NCBI GenBank assembly: GCA_013399305.1
Contig: VXAI01000190.1
Span: 1,573,314-1,637,313 of the forward strand
Direction of reading: 5' to 3'
DNA from: Rostratula benghalensis
Taxonomy: Eukaryota > Chordata > Aves > Charadriiformes > Rostratulidae
Length of the DNA: 64,000 nt
The notes beneath the pieces were generated by a model that was not told the DNA's origin, did not search any database, and worked only from the letters and a program-made list of their open reading frames with translations. The stretch's first letter is position 1. Each line of letters starts with the position of its first letter. Positions 33,379 to 45,055 of this stretch are shown here, piece after piece. The position numbers and the translations under genes were made by a program.

Positions 33379-35737
33379 CTACACGTTAGTACAAGAAAAA
33401 CTGAAAAGGTGGCGATGCTGTGGGGTTGGAGTCCTCCTGAAGTCACCAATTCTGAGCAGGATGAGAACAACATTAATAACAAGCCCTTCCTGACAACTTG
33501 GGCTCCAAGGTTGCTGCTGCTGGTGCACGCAGTTGCACAATGGCAGGAGAAAGGACATCTGCATAAAATACCCTCCCCTTTCCTTTAAAGCTGGAGATGG
33601 CTCATAATGTAAGCAAACCCAGAACATTGCGAACAAAACAAGGAAAACCAGCATTTTATGTTTATGGTTAAAAACAAAAGGTGAGAAAACCACCTGAAGC
33701 CCCAAATGTTTAGCTGTCCTCTAGCTATCTCACATATTTGACCCTGCTAGGGGCTAAGCAATGAAGCAGTTCCTTGCTCCTAGCTGAGTGCTGGCATAAT
33801 GCATCTGACAGGAGGTTTGTGTGTGATAACCCCTGTATTGCCAGCGTGTAGCCTGGATGCGCTCGGGAGGGTGGGTGAAATGAGGTGTAACCCAACGCTG
33901 GTGCAAACTGGCTGAGTTTTCCTAAAGCTGATGGAAAAGCCTGACCCAAAGCTGTTCTGGATCCGTGTAACAGTCGCCCTGGAGGCAGGGTGCCTCTCTT
34001 GGTGTCACTGTGTACCTCGCTGCTGATTTAATTGCCGACGTGCAAAGCAGTACAAAATGCTGACTGAGCTCACTCGCACGCTGCAGTCACCACAAGGAAA
34101 CGTAGCAGGCAGGTCTTGATGAGTGGGCAAATTTTTAGAGTGACTTCAAAAAAAACTTATGTGGAGGTCTGTCGTGTGGTATTTGCAGAAGATGGCAAAG
34201 CCAGAGTAAAGCAGTGATTGAAAAATTTGCCCAGAGCAGTGAAAGTCCAGAGGAACGCAGCTAAGGAATTTCTTGTGGGCGTATGAGATGATCTGCCTGC
34301 CGTGAGTATCTAAAAGACTCATGAAACATTTGAATGAGAAATAAGTTAAATTAGAGGCTACTACATACATTCTAGATTTCCACAATCTGCTGGATCTTTA
34401 ACTTAAAAGTTTACATCTTTTAGTGGAAAAATTAATTTCTCTTTCACAAGTTCCACTTAGATTTTGTTGCTAATAAACCCAAGGATGTAAATACTATTAA
34501 GTACAAAACAGCCTGCTGCATAATTGTTTCGAAGCAATTACAGATTATATCGAGCCATTCATTGAGCAGAAACAGTTTTTTCCAAGACACCAGCTCCCTG
34601 TACCTTGAAATTTTATTAGTCTAAGAATTTCATGCACCATATGTTGTAATACGAGACTAGCTGCAATTGAACAAACAACTTTCTGATATATAAGTGAATG
34701 ATAACCTGATTTTAAATGTGTTTATCTAATGAGATAGTAACTGTAATTTACAGCACATATAAAAACTCCCACTGTTACTCCTGGTGCACCTTTTGGCTAA
34801 AAAGGGTGATGCGCTGAGATATGCTAATGAATATCGTCTTGGTTTTTACCAAGTCAGTAATAAAATTTGCATTTGATATTGTGCACAGTAAACTGGGTTA
34901 TTAGCCTTGAAAATGAGTCTCATAAAATTTAAATATAGGCTTAAATCATATTAACTGTCCTGTAGATTTTCTGAGAGGCTTTAAAGCATTGTGCTCTCGT
35001 TCTATAGTGTTGAGCAGGCAGATGTCATTTTGCCTTCGGGGTGCCCCAAAATACTCATGTATTGGGGCCTGCAGGATGAAGAGCAGATAAAGCTCTTCCT
35101 CTTTCGGACCTGGGGATCTGGATGTAGTTCCAGGGCTGGGAAAACCTGCTGTGGGAAGGGGGAAAGGGAAAGGGGAGAAGGTTGTGTTGTCCCCGTGCTG
35201 GGGCAAGACAAAGCAGTGGGTCCAGCCTTACAAAACCAACCTCGATGATTTGGTCAGTGGTGACCATGTGTGGTGCTACAGGTTTGTGTGTGGAGGATGT
35301 GTGGTGGCCAGTTCTATAGGTTCAGAGCATGGCTGTTTCGGCTGCAAGGTCATGGAGGAGATGAAAATTTGAGCCTTGGTGTTCTGAGTGAGTAGGAGGT
35401 ATTTGAAGGACAGGTGGATCTCCACTGTGGCTTCAGAGGAGGAGTCAGCGCAGAGGAAGACGGACAGAGAGGAGAGACAACAGCCTGTCTCCACTCCAAG
35501 GGAAGCCCTAATCCCAGCAATATGCAGAAGTGAGCAGGACATTGAGCTTGGCTCTGCCCAGTACCAGGTGCTCCTCTGAGCATCACATTAGGGCTTAAGT
35601 ACTTGAAAACACAGAGCAACGTTCTGTTTTGAAAGGAAGATTGCTTGCATTCAGAATCCTTCCATGGCATGGGCATGTCAGACCTTTTAATTCACTTTAT
35701 GATCCCAAATCCACTTTTAGTAAAGGCTGAGGTTTTC
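33379..35737. other. Unique DNA with a candidate regulatory block
   Basis: No gene recognised. The AT-rich, motif-dense part at 34440-34980 is listed separately. 35000-35580 is more GC-rich, with short open frames on both strands that show no domain. Confidence 0.45.
34440..34980. promoter_or_regulatory. Candidate conserved non-coding element with two octamers
   Basis: About 540 bp of complex AT-rich DNA without simple repeats. It contains two POU-type octamers 44 bp apart: ATGCTAAT at 34821-34828 and ATTTGCAT at 34865-34872. It also has CATAATTGTTTCGAAGCAATTAC and several ATTA cores. The two octamers close together in a motif-rich block suggest a POU/SOX-responsive enhancer, which is an inference. 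Confidence 0.42.
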
Positions 35738-35868
35738 AGGGAATCATAGAACGGTTTGCCTTGGAAGGGACCTTAAAGATCATTGGGTTTGAACCCCTCT
35801 GCCATGGGCAGGGACACCTCCCACCAGACCAGGTTGCTCAAATCCCCAATCCAGCCTGGCCTTGAAAG
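35738..35868 (-). mobile_element. CR1 3' tail fragment
   Basis: The 3'-most ~130 bp of a reverse CR1: GGGAATCATAGAACGGTTTG, TTGGAAGGGACCTTAAAGATC and CCAGACCAGGTTGCTC, ending abruptly after CCAGCCTGGCCTTGAAAGG. Confidence 0.94.
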
Positions 35869-36550
35869 GAGGGAATTTCCTGCAGCTGTTGTCCAACACC
35901 AGTGCAATGCTGGCTTGTCTTACACAAGGGGCCATCTCAGGTAGCTTTGCACTACATAAGAAAGGAGAGCTGGTTTTCCTCTTGATTTATCCACCATGAT
36001 GTCGTAGTGTTTGCTAAGAGCCAGGGTTTTATCCCTAACTGTCAGGAAAGCTTTGTCTCAGGAGGAAGTTCTCTGTCAGGCAGGTAACGATGTCATTGAA
36101 TAACATCATCGTGGCTGTACCATGGCTCTATGTACATCAGGAAGAAGTCACCACTCTGAAACGGGACGCAGTCAACCTATATTCAGTGCCAAAAAAATAT
36201 AATGAATGCTTATCTGTGCAAGGTCTTTGACTACTATGAGACAAGTGTTATCAGGGATGAAATTACAGCCCTGAGACAAATGGCATTTATTATGAAATCC
36301 CAACTCTTCCTAGTGATCAGCGCCTGGGCATGGTGAAAAGTACTATGCAAACTGCTCCAAAGCGTGGTACCTGGATTGGTGTCATGGTTTGGGCATTAGG
36401 TTGTAGCACAGAAATCTATAAACATCTCCAGCAATGAAGGCCAATGGCTAATTTTTGTACGTCTGCTTTAGTAAGCTGTAATATAATATTTTTGTAGCAT
36501 ATTGTCTTAGGCTATATCAATACCTGAAAAGCGGATGTGAACACCACACA

Positions 36551-36628
36551 ACAACAGTACTGGGGGCATTACAGCACCTGTGTTGGGACACAACAGTACT
36601 GGGGGCATTACAGCACCTGTGTTGGGAC
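36551..36628. repeat. Perfect 39-bp tandem duplication
   Basis: A 39-bp unit beginning ACAACAGTACTGGGGGCATT fills 36551-36589 and is repeated without any mismatch at 36590-36628. Perfect identity points to a very recent duplication, a collapsed or expanded polymorphism, or an assembly duplication. Confidence 0.95.
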
Positions 36629-36646
36629 ACAACTAATTGCCATGTT

Positions 36647-37045
36647 CATAGAATCATAGGATCATTCAGGTTGGAAGAGACCCTTAAGATCATCGAGTCC
36701 AACCATCAGCCTCACTCTACAAAGTTCTCCCCTACACCATGTCCCTCAACATCACATCTAAGCAACTCTGAAACACATTCAGGGATGGGGACTCAACCAC
36801 CTCCCTGGGCAGCCCATTCCAGGGTCTGACCACTCTTTCTGGGAAAAATTCTTTCCTAATGTTCCTAAACCTACCCTGTTGCAGCTTGAAGCCATTCCCT
36901 CTCGTTTTATCACTAATTCCCTGTGAGAAGAGACCAGCACCAACCTCTCTACAATGTCCTTTCAAGTAGTTGTAGAGAGTGATGAGGTCTCCCCTCATCC
37001 TCCTCTTCCTCAAACTAAACAGTCCCAGTTGTTGTCCTCCTAGTT
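36647..37045 (-). mobile_element. CR1 LINE fragment, 3' end
   Basis: A reverse CR1 of about 400 bp starts with the tail CATAGAATCATAGGATCATTC and TTGGAAGAGACCCTTAAG. Its minus-strand frame runs open through [33 protein letters not shown] and [18 protein letters not shown]. Its 3' variant has CCATCAGCCTCACTCTAC on the plus strand and differs from the common variant. Related copies are at 39699-40094 and 12456-12790. Confidence 0.95.
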
Positions 37046-38116
37046 GTCCTACACGAGGTGATCTGAGGTCTGTCTCATCTCCTCTGCTTTCCATGGCAGT
37101 GACTGGTCCTGGATGCTTCAGGAGAGAAGCTCTGTGGTGAGCAAGGATAAATGGCAGAGGATGCTCTGCTTTCAGTGTAGGGCCAACCCTCACATGGAGA
37201 AATCAGGAGTTGTCTTAAGGTCTGGTCAAAGTATGAGGTTGAATATCCCAGCCACGCTGCCATTGGCACTGATTATTAATAACTCCAGAAATTCTTTAGA
37301 GCAGTATTATCGCCAACCCTTTTTCAATTTTAACACAACCAGTGTTACACTTTACGTAGACAGGAGCACACCTACCACCCTTCTGCTGCTCACTGAACAA
37401 ACAGGGTATTGTCACAGCAGGACCCTGCGATGCTTCATGGGGGCTAGGCTGACTGCCAAGAGCCAAGGGCCTGAAAATTGAAGAAAAAAAAAAAAGAAAA
37501 AAGAAAAAGAAACAAAAAGACAAGCAAAGCATTCTCCCAGCCATGGAAAAAGAAGGATTTTTCTGACAGTGAGGGAAAGTTTCTCATCTGGGTGCTGCAC
37601 CCTTAGGCAGTTTGCACGGTGCTTCCAGCAGTACTCCGTCTCCGTCTGTTCCAGCACATTAGAATTTGGCAGGCGCCCGAGCTGCATTATGTAGCGTTAA
37701 AAGAGGCTGACACTTCCTTTGGCTGAGACATCTTTCCTGACTGAGCCTTCCCCCTCTCTGCTTAAAGAAGAGGAAGCACCAGGCTGGTTCCTCTTGTTCG
37801 ACTGCTAATGACACGGCTCCGCGGACCACCTAGCAGGTCCTTCCCAGTATAACTGGCCAGGCAATTAGATGATTGCTTTATTACTAGGTTTATCTAAAGC
37901 AGCTATAACATTTCTCGATAAGGATTCCCCAGGAGAAAAATTAACTACCTCAAATGTTAATCTCAGATTTTTTATTTGGTTCCACTTGATTTCTCTGCCA
38001 TTAGGAAATGTTTTCTTTGGGAAACAGTGAAGAGAGAAAGGACATAACTAAGACCTCGAGCACTGGCTGAGTAGTTTGGACTTCCTTCAGCGCTAAAAAG
38101 AGCTGAAAGGAGCATC
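37046..38116. other. Unique DNA; A-rich tract; possible regulatory block
   Basis: An A-rich tract lies at about 37482-37520. The stretch 37620-37990 is repeat-free, with some CpG (GGCGCCCGAGC, GCTCCGCGGACC) and homeodomain-like CAATTAGATGATTGC. No exon recognised. Confidence 0.4.
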
Positions 38117-38241
38117 ATGGACTCACAGAACAGTTTAGGTTGGAAGGGACCTTAAAGATCATCCAGTTCCAACCCCACTGCCAGGGGGTGGGGGACACCT
38201 CCCACCAGACCAGGTTGCTCAAAGACCCATCCAGCCTGACC
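38117..38241 (-). mobile_element. CR1 3' tail fragment
   Basis: The 3'-most ~125 bp of a reverse CR1: GGACTCACAGAACAGTTTAGG, TTGGAAGGGACCTTAAAG and CCAGACCAGGTTGCTC, cut off after CCATCCAGCCTGACC. Confidence 0.94.
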
Positions 38242-39698
38242 ATCATTATTATGGACCCCATGGTATCATCACATCTGACTGGGACACCCCACGAGCATAG
38301 GAGTGTCAAGAGAAAGAGAAATTCCTAATTGCATCCTGATCCTCCTGAAGGCCTGAGCTCCTCCTTGCTCTTTCCTGGCAGAGGTGGCTTCACTTTCTAT
38401 ACAAATGTCACCCAGGGAAGAGTGGGTGGAAGGGAGGTAACAAGGAGACAGGTTTGGGACTCCCCTCCTACACAGGTAAATTAGCAACATCATTAGACCA
38501 CTTTCAATTGAATCTTTCTTGCAGATATTTCATGCAAGAAAATTAAGGTGGGATTTTTCATTGCCAAGAAGATTTTTCTGAGCCAAGATGGTGCTTTAAA
38601 GTAGCTTCTGAGTGAGTACCTGGATTGGTACAAATAACGACATGAAGGGATGAATGCACAGAGAAAGGAAGACAGTTTAAGGGAAGATATTAAGTGGACA
38701 TAGAGAACCCATATTACAAACAAGTTACTTCCTTTGGCTTGCCTCGCTGGTCACTGGTAGCAGGCATTAAAGTGAACCAACAGTGAAAATCGTGCACGTA
38801 AAAGTTCTCATGGAGGTTTTTATTCTCCTCCTTTAGATTATCCCCATGAATCCTGAAAGTATGGAGGGTCCTGCTCATTTTAATCCTCAAGGCTGGAGCG
38901 CCCCTGTCTGTACCAGCATATTCTGTCCCCATTGTCACCATGAAGTGTAACAACACCGGTGCTGACAATGGTTTATTAGCTGATTTATAGGGGTAAATCA
39001 GGGGTAAATTGAACCCTTCTTTAGAAAGCCTTGAGTTCACAATGCCAAGATATGCTGAGCATAAAAATTCATGTGGGGGGAAAAAAAAGGGCCAGAACAA
39101 TACTGACACTGTGTGGAGCCAGGTTATATATGCAATCACACAATCTCAGGAGGTCTGTCAATAAAACACAGCGTGCAGTATGGTGGAAGGGTACAACGTA
39201 AGCACAGTATCACCTATTGTCTTGGCTCGGAAATGTGGAAATACTTCTGTGCAAAAAAAAAAAACCACAAAAGCAAAATGTTATTGTTTAGTGGGAGGGG
39301 GGAGAATTTAGGGAGAGCTTTTACTAAGCTCAAACTCAAGCTTTCAACTTTGCTTTCCTCTCAAGAAAACAGAAGAGTGTGAAAAGAGAAGAGTTGAAAG
39401 AGAGGAAAAAAAAATGTTGGTTTTGTTTGGAACACTACTTTTTGTAAAAAAACCCAACCCTCATCACCATTTCTAGAAATTGTAGCAATTTCTAGAAATT
39501 TGTTTTCTCTATTTATAAATATACTTTATATACTGTTTATGAAGACATGAATAAATGTCCTTTTTATATATGTATATGTGTATATGTGTATATACACATA
39601 TATAAACACAAATATATAAAATAAAGCTACTTCTCAGTTCCATGCACATATCTAGAAAGGGCCAGACTTCACCCTGGAGAGTTTTTGATGCAAAAGGC
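38242..39698. other. Unique DNA, TA-rich microsatellite near right end
   Basis: No gene recognised. A TATATGTGTA-type tract at about 39565-39620 includes the 22-bp low-complexity palindrome TATATGTGTATATACACATATA (22 bp, centred near 39591). AGAAATTGTAGCAATTTCTAG at about 39473 is a short inverted repeat. Confidence 0.45.
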
Positions 39699-40094
39699 AG
39701 AATCACAGAATCTTCATGGTTGGAAGGAAAGGACCTCTGAGATCACCACATCCAACCACACACACACACAAAAGCCCCTACAATCTTGGCCACCAGAGCA
39801 TGCCCTGAAGTGCCACATCTACACATTTCTTCAACACCTCCAGGGATGGTGACTCCACGACCTCCCTGGGCAGGCTGTTCCAGTGCCTGACCACCCTCTC
39901 AGCAAAGTCATTCTTCCCAACATCTAATCTGAACCTCCCCTGCCACAACTTCAGACCATTTCATCTGCTCCTGTCCTTATTCCCTTGGGAGAAGAGGCCC
40001 CTGCTCACCTCTCTACAATCTCCTTTCAGGGAATTGTAGAGGGCAAGGAGGTCTCCCCTCAGCCTACTCTTCTCCAAACTGAACACACCCAGAA
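39699..40094 (-). mobile_element. CR1 LINE fragment, 3' end
   Basis: A reverse CR1 of about 400 bp. The tail CAGAATCACAGAATCTTC and TTGGAAGG is followed by a (CA)n expansion at about 39757-39770. Next come CACCTCCAGGGATGGTGAC, CCTCCCTGGGCAGGCTG and the ORF2 C-terminal region, out to CTTCTCCAAACTGAACACACCC. The CA-run inside the element probably arose after insertion. Confidence 0.94.
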
Positions 40095-43000
40095 GAATGT
40101 GAGTGGGAAACTGTGTCCCATAGTTTGGTCAAGATGCCATCACTGTGACACCAACAGCCACAAGGCTTAAAGTGAGGAATCAAAGTACCTGCCTCCCACT
40201 GGTAATATCATGTCAACCTGTAATTTCATGTCAGGAGCTGTCTAAGAATTTAGCAGAAAATTTTGGCCTGCTAGAGGTAGTGGAAAACCAAAGTTGCATT
40301 CATGTTAAAGGGTTCATCTTTGGTTTTGAAGTTCTGATAACCTTCAAGGCTATGTCCAGGCTGTAGAGCAGATGGGGTCTGATGCTGGGAACCTGTTGGA
40401 AATTGCTGTGTATCTCCTGATTTGTGCCACCCAGCTTTCTTCACTGTGAAACTGGAGCACAGATGGAGGCATTAGAGCATGCATCAGTTCTTCATCTTCT
40501 TGTGTAGCTAGAAGGTGGTGGGTGCATGTGCCTAGATACAGGAGTTGAGAAACACTCTTCTGTCCCAAAACTGCCTGTTCTGAGTCTTTGAAGCTAATTT
40601 TATGCCCTTCCATGGGGAGGAGAATAAAAGCCAAATAGGCAGAAGTGAGAAGACTTAGAAGATAAATGCCTCAGACCTTTTCAGGAGGTAGGTAAAGCAG
40701 CTCTGCTGTACTGGAGCAGGAGGACATAAGGGAGCAAGGGAAGCTGATAGCCTCAGCAGCATGACTACATGTGTATCCATGTACACCCATTTCTCACAGT
40801 AGCAGTCCGTGAGGCACTGGCAATATCTATTTTTTATAGGATAAACCTCTTGCTTCAGCTAAATGCAAGCTAGTACCTTGTGCACAGTCTGAAGAGGCAG
40901 CCTTTGTCCCATAGATGAACTGGCTATAAAGCTCTAGCATTTGTAAATGTTTGGTTTTAACTCAGGCAATTCACATTAAACAAACCTCAGTGCCCAAAAT
41001 ACTTTGCAGTACTGTTCTCCACAAACCCAACCATAGCAAGAATGGGACACATCAGCCTGCACGACCGCCCATTTTATGGCCCAGTGCTTCCTCTCTCAAA
41101 CGAACCAGCCCGTCTTCTCTCAAAGGATGCAGGATTGTTTGGCCATCAGGGAGATCTGACTGCACCATGTGTAAGAGAAGCCAGCAAGAAAAAATGTGCA
41201 GATATTATATATTTAAATATTTTTTTTTTTTGTACAAGAGTTTGGTTCTTCTACAGAATTTCTAAAAGGAGTAACACTTTTTTATTTCATAGAAGAGGTC
41301 CTTTTTTTTTGTGAGTAAGGTAGTGTAGTCGGCTCTCCTTCTAGCTGCTGGTTTGCTTATGCTCCATCTGGAAAGTTCTGTGTTTGTGAAACGCCCTGCT
41401 TCCAGAAAGAGAAGGTTTCTGGCCTGCATAGTACCTGTGGGAAGTCAGAAAAACATGAGCTACTTGGGCTCAAAACCCAAAAGAAAATTAAAAGAATAAC
41501 CCATGTTTTAAACAAATGGTGTGTTTTTGTGGGCTTAGCTCACGGTACGTCAACACCTATGTGATGTGCAATAGACCACTTCTCATCTCTTCATTATTTA
41601 GACAACATTAATGATATGGGATGAGTTTCCCAAGGCCTGAGTTGAGCTCCTTGGTACCCCTCCAGCCCTGATGCCTAGAGTCCTTCCATGTTAGGTGAGC
41701 GTTTGCCCAAATCTTGCTGCAGAAGCCCTGTCTGCAGGGGCCGGCTGGAGATGTCCACACACACCACAGTCCCAAGGATGAGCTGGAAACCCACAGCAGC
41801 GGCCAAGCAGATGCTCTGCAGGTTCCTCTGGAGAGGCTCAGTGCAGAAATGGGAAATCCTACAGCAGTGTAGTTTTGCAGATGAAATCCAGTTCCTTCCA
41901 GCCTGGTGAGAGCCTGATGGCTGGTGCTGCTGTACCTCTGCCCTGGGCTGTTATTCATCTTTGCACCTAAGAAGGACTAAGCAGTGGACATTCTGGCTGG
42001 TCCCTTCACACCTAACAGAGGCAGATGTTTCCTTTCCCACAGTATTCCCTGCACCACTGGCTTATACCATTAGGCAACACTTTATATCTGGAGTATTTTC
42101 TTCACTTAACATGCAGACAGAGGGGGCAGAGGAGTAGCAGTTCATTCATTGCTCATCTTTTAGCCTGTGGAACGTTCTTTTGCAAGCCCAATAGTAGCAT
42201 TTCTGATTTCAGCTACGGTCATCTCAAAAAACATGATGTCCAGTTTCCCCTTAAACCATCAGGATGTCAGGTATTACCAGCCTAAACTCCATCAGAGGTT
42301 TATAAGAGATTTTTGCAGAGCAAAACATGGAAGGAGAGTCATGGATTCAGACCAAGAGCAGGCTTGGTAGTTCAGAACAGTTTGAACGGAGGAGGGCAAA
42401 GCAAGAAGGAAGGAAAACCTCCAATCGTTTCAGCTGAGCAGAATAGTTTCCCACATGTCAAAATAAAATCTTCATTAATTCTACCTTTTCTGGCCTTGGC
42501 TCTATCACCAATTTTTTTCCAACTTTTTTTGAGACCTGCTGCAAACCATCCTGGTCATGCCTGCCTCAGCTGTGGCCACAATTCCTCTCCCCAGCTCTGA
42601 TCTGCATCGCCTCCCTCGTTCAAAATGTTGACAATGGGGACATAAGAGATGGACTTTTCACCTGGGCCTTGCTGCCGACGGCAACGAGGAGGCTGACAGC
42701 CCTCGCCAGGTTTTGCTGGCCACGGGTGCCCCATCTGATGGCCCAAAGAGAGCAAAATATTGGGCTGGTCAGGGAGGGGGCAGGGCAACAACCTGCCGGG
42801 GAAGCAGAGCTGCTCCCACTGCCCTCCCACGCTAAACCATGATGCTCGGTGTGCCTGCCAGGGTTTAACAACCCACCCCTCCACCCACCCCCGGGCTGGG
42901 GAGGTCCACAGAGAGGGGGGTTAAGGCAGGGCTGGGTTGCCACAACACTGGAGGCATTCAGAGAAGAGGGCTGCAGTTGCTGCAGAGGCACATTTGGCCC

Positions 43001-44767
43001 AGGTTGCCAAAGAGGCTGTGTGTGTCACTGCAGAGGAGTACACTGCCTGCCACTGTTGGGCTATTAGTATGGAAATGAGGCATGTGTGTGACAGGTGGCC
43101 TTACAATCAACACAATTAACTTTCTCCATTAGCTGACGCGCTGACAAAACAGATGCAGCATCAATAAGCACCAAAAAACCCACAAACACTGAATAGGAAT
43201 GACACGTTGCACACCCCTATTATTTATAAGGAGGAACAGCATAATTTCTTTGGAACGTAGCGGCGAGTAGGAGGCAGTCGGGGTTGGGGGGTTTTTTTTA
43301 TTTTCTTGCCTGGCTGTGATGTTTGTTTGCTTTCTTACCATTATTATTTTGATCTGGAAGTTTACAGAGATGTGGCTGCGGACCTTGAAGAGGGCTGGGT
43401 GCCGCGCCAGCCGTCTTGGGAAGCTTTGTCACCAGCTGTGGCGTAGCAAGGACCCAGAGCTTTTTGACAGGAAATAAATTCAAAGTTGCAGAAGTCATCG
43501 GACCAGAGGCAGGAGCACCAGAATCGCTTCCCAGCCTTCCAGCACGGCACGTTTCAGCTGCCTCTGACGACACCACTAAGGATGGTGAAGGTGGAGCAGC
43601 TGCTCAGGTCCCTAACACCAGTTTGAAAGGGCTCGTGGCTCAGCTGAAAACACGGGGCTGGGGAGGAGCCCTTGGCAGATGAGATGGCGGCAGAGGATCA
43701 CGTCGAGTCAGCTCCAAAGAATTTCAGTTTAAATATTGGCTGTTCGTAAGAAGTAAATGGGAAAAGGGTTGCTCTTGGTTTTAAATTTCCATTCCCGGGT
43801 TGGTTTTTTTTTTTCCAGCCAGGCTGTTGCTCCTGACAACATGCGCGAACCATACTGGGGATTTAAATAAGAGCAACAACTTGAACTGTCTGAAATGCAG
43901 AACTGTAATGTAATAACACAAATTTACATAAAAGCCTCCCTATGTCAGCTGGTACCTCGTGAAATATTTAGAGATGGACCGAGTAGCATCCTTGGCACAT
44001 CTCAACTCTCATCGACTTTTGGCTCCGCTGGTCTGCACCAGAGTTTTCCCAGGTTAAAACCACTAAAGATCCCACCCTGGTATGAAAACATCCTGGAACA
44101 GAGGTCACCCTGGCAGCGTGTTAATTCATGGCATAAAGCTCTAATTAGGAGGATGTCTGGGGAGACAAAGCACCCGGCCTGTAAACCAGCCCGGTATGGC
44201 CATGATGAAAACCAACTGGCTGTCGTCTTTCACTGACCTGAGAAGTGAGGCAGCTGCAGCAGATGTGGTGACCTACGAGGAGAGGAACATGGCACATTCC
44301 ACACATCTTCTTTAACAGCTCCTTCAGGTCCCAAATCAGGGGAAACAACATGCTGGAACCTTCCTGACCATGTCTACTTTGTGTTTGAAATGTGATGTTC
44401 CAGGCGTCAGCACACTTGTGAATTAATTTAAAACTGAACTCCGTTCTGGGAGACAAAAAAACCCCCACACCAAACCAGCACAACATCCATATTTGCCATG
44501 GTATTCACTGCTGTCTTCTTTAACTTAACATAAATTTAACATGGTTTCCCCCGTTTCGTTTTCCATACCATGCCTGTGGGCAGAGACATTTTTATATTGA
44601 GAATAGTTTCTCTAGGACCCATGGCATACGTATAAAGCAGACATGAATTTCAGGACCTTTTCTGCTCAGATGCAAACAAAAATTGTCAAGTGCCTCATTT
44701 TATTAAATGAATGTAATACTGATATTGGTATTAATGTTGTATTAATAACATCACATGGAAGTCAAGC
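40095..44767. other. Long unique interval, no gene seen
   Basis: No transposon or recognisable exon. 42600-43070 and 43340-43690 are GC-richer, with open frames on both strands that lack domains. 43080-43270 (CACAATTAACTTTCTCC, ATTAGCTGACGCGCTGAC) and 44090-44240 (GTTAATTCATGGC, CTCTAATTAGGAGG) are repeat-free and motif-rich, possibly regulatory. Confidence 0.45.
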
Positions 44768-44815
44768 CCAGTAGAATTTCCTTGAAGGCTCTGTGCTGGA
44801 GGTGATGCTTTCAGG
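44768..44815 (+). repeat. Left copy of 48-bp direct repeat flanking CR1
   Basis: CCAGTAGAATTTCCTTGAAG and the next 28 bp match 45008-45055 at about 40 of 48 positions. The two copies bracket the CR1 insert exactly, so this looks like an old target-site duplication. Confidence 0.85.
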
Positions 44816-45007
44816 GCTGAAAAGGTTATTCAGCATTGGACCAGGCTGCTCAGGGAAGGGGTTGAGTCACCATCCCTGGAGGTATTTAAAAGATGGGTAG
44901 ATGTAGTGCTTGGAGATATGGTTTTCCTATGGTTTTTGTCAGTGTTGGGTTGACAGTTGGACTAGGAGATCTGAAAGGTGCCTTCCAACCTTGGCTATTC
45001 TGTGATT
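44816..45007 (+). mobile_element. CR1 3' fragment inside a long direct repeat
   Basis: A forward CR1 of about 190 bp starts at GCTGAAAAGGTTATTCAGC and passes through CATCCCTGGAGGTATTTAAA. It ends CCTTCCAACCTTGGCTATTC and TGTGATT. It is bounded on both sides by a diverged 48-bp direct repeat. It is the 3' variant with TCAGTGTTGGGTTGACAGTT, also seen at 28956-29043. Confidence 0.92.
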
Positions 45008-45055
45008 CCAGTAAAATTTCCTTGAAGGCTTTGCATTGGATGTGCTGCTTTTAGG
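45008..45055 (+). repeat. Right copy of 48-bp direct repeat flanking CR1
   Basis: CCAGTAAAATTTCCTTGAAG and the following bases repeat the sequence immediately left of the CR1 insert (44768-44815), with about eight substitutions and no indels. Confidence 0.85.

Noticed and set aside
39565..39620. 22-bp TA/TG palindrome
   Set aside because: Self-complementary by virtue of being a TATATG microsatellite, so not informative.
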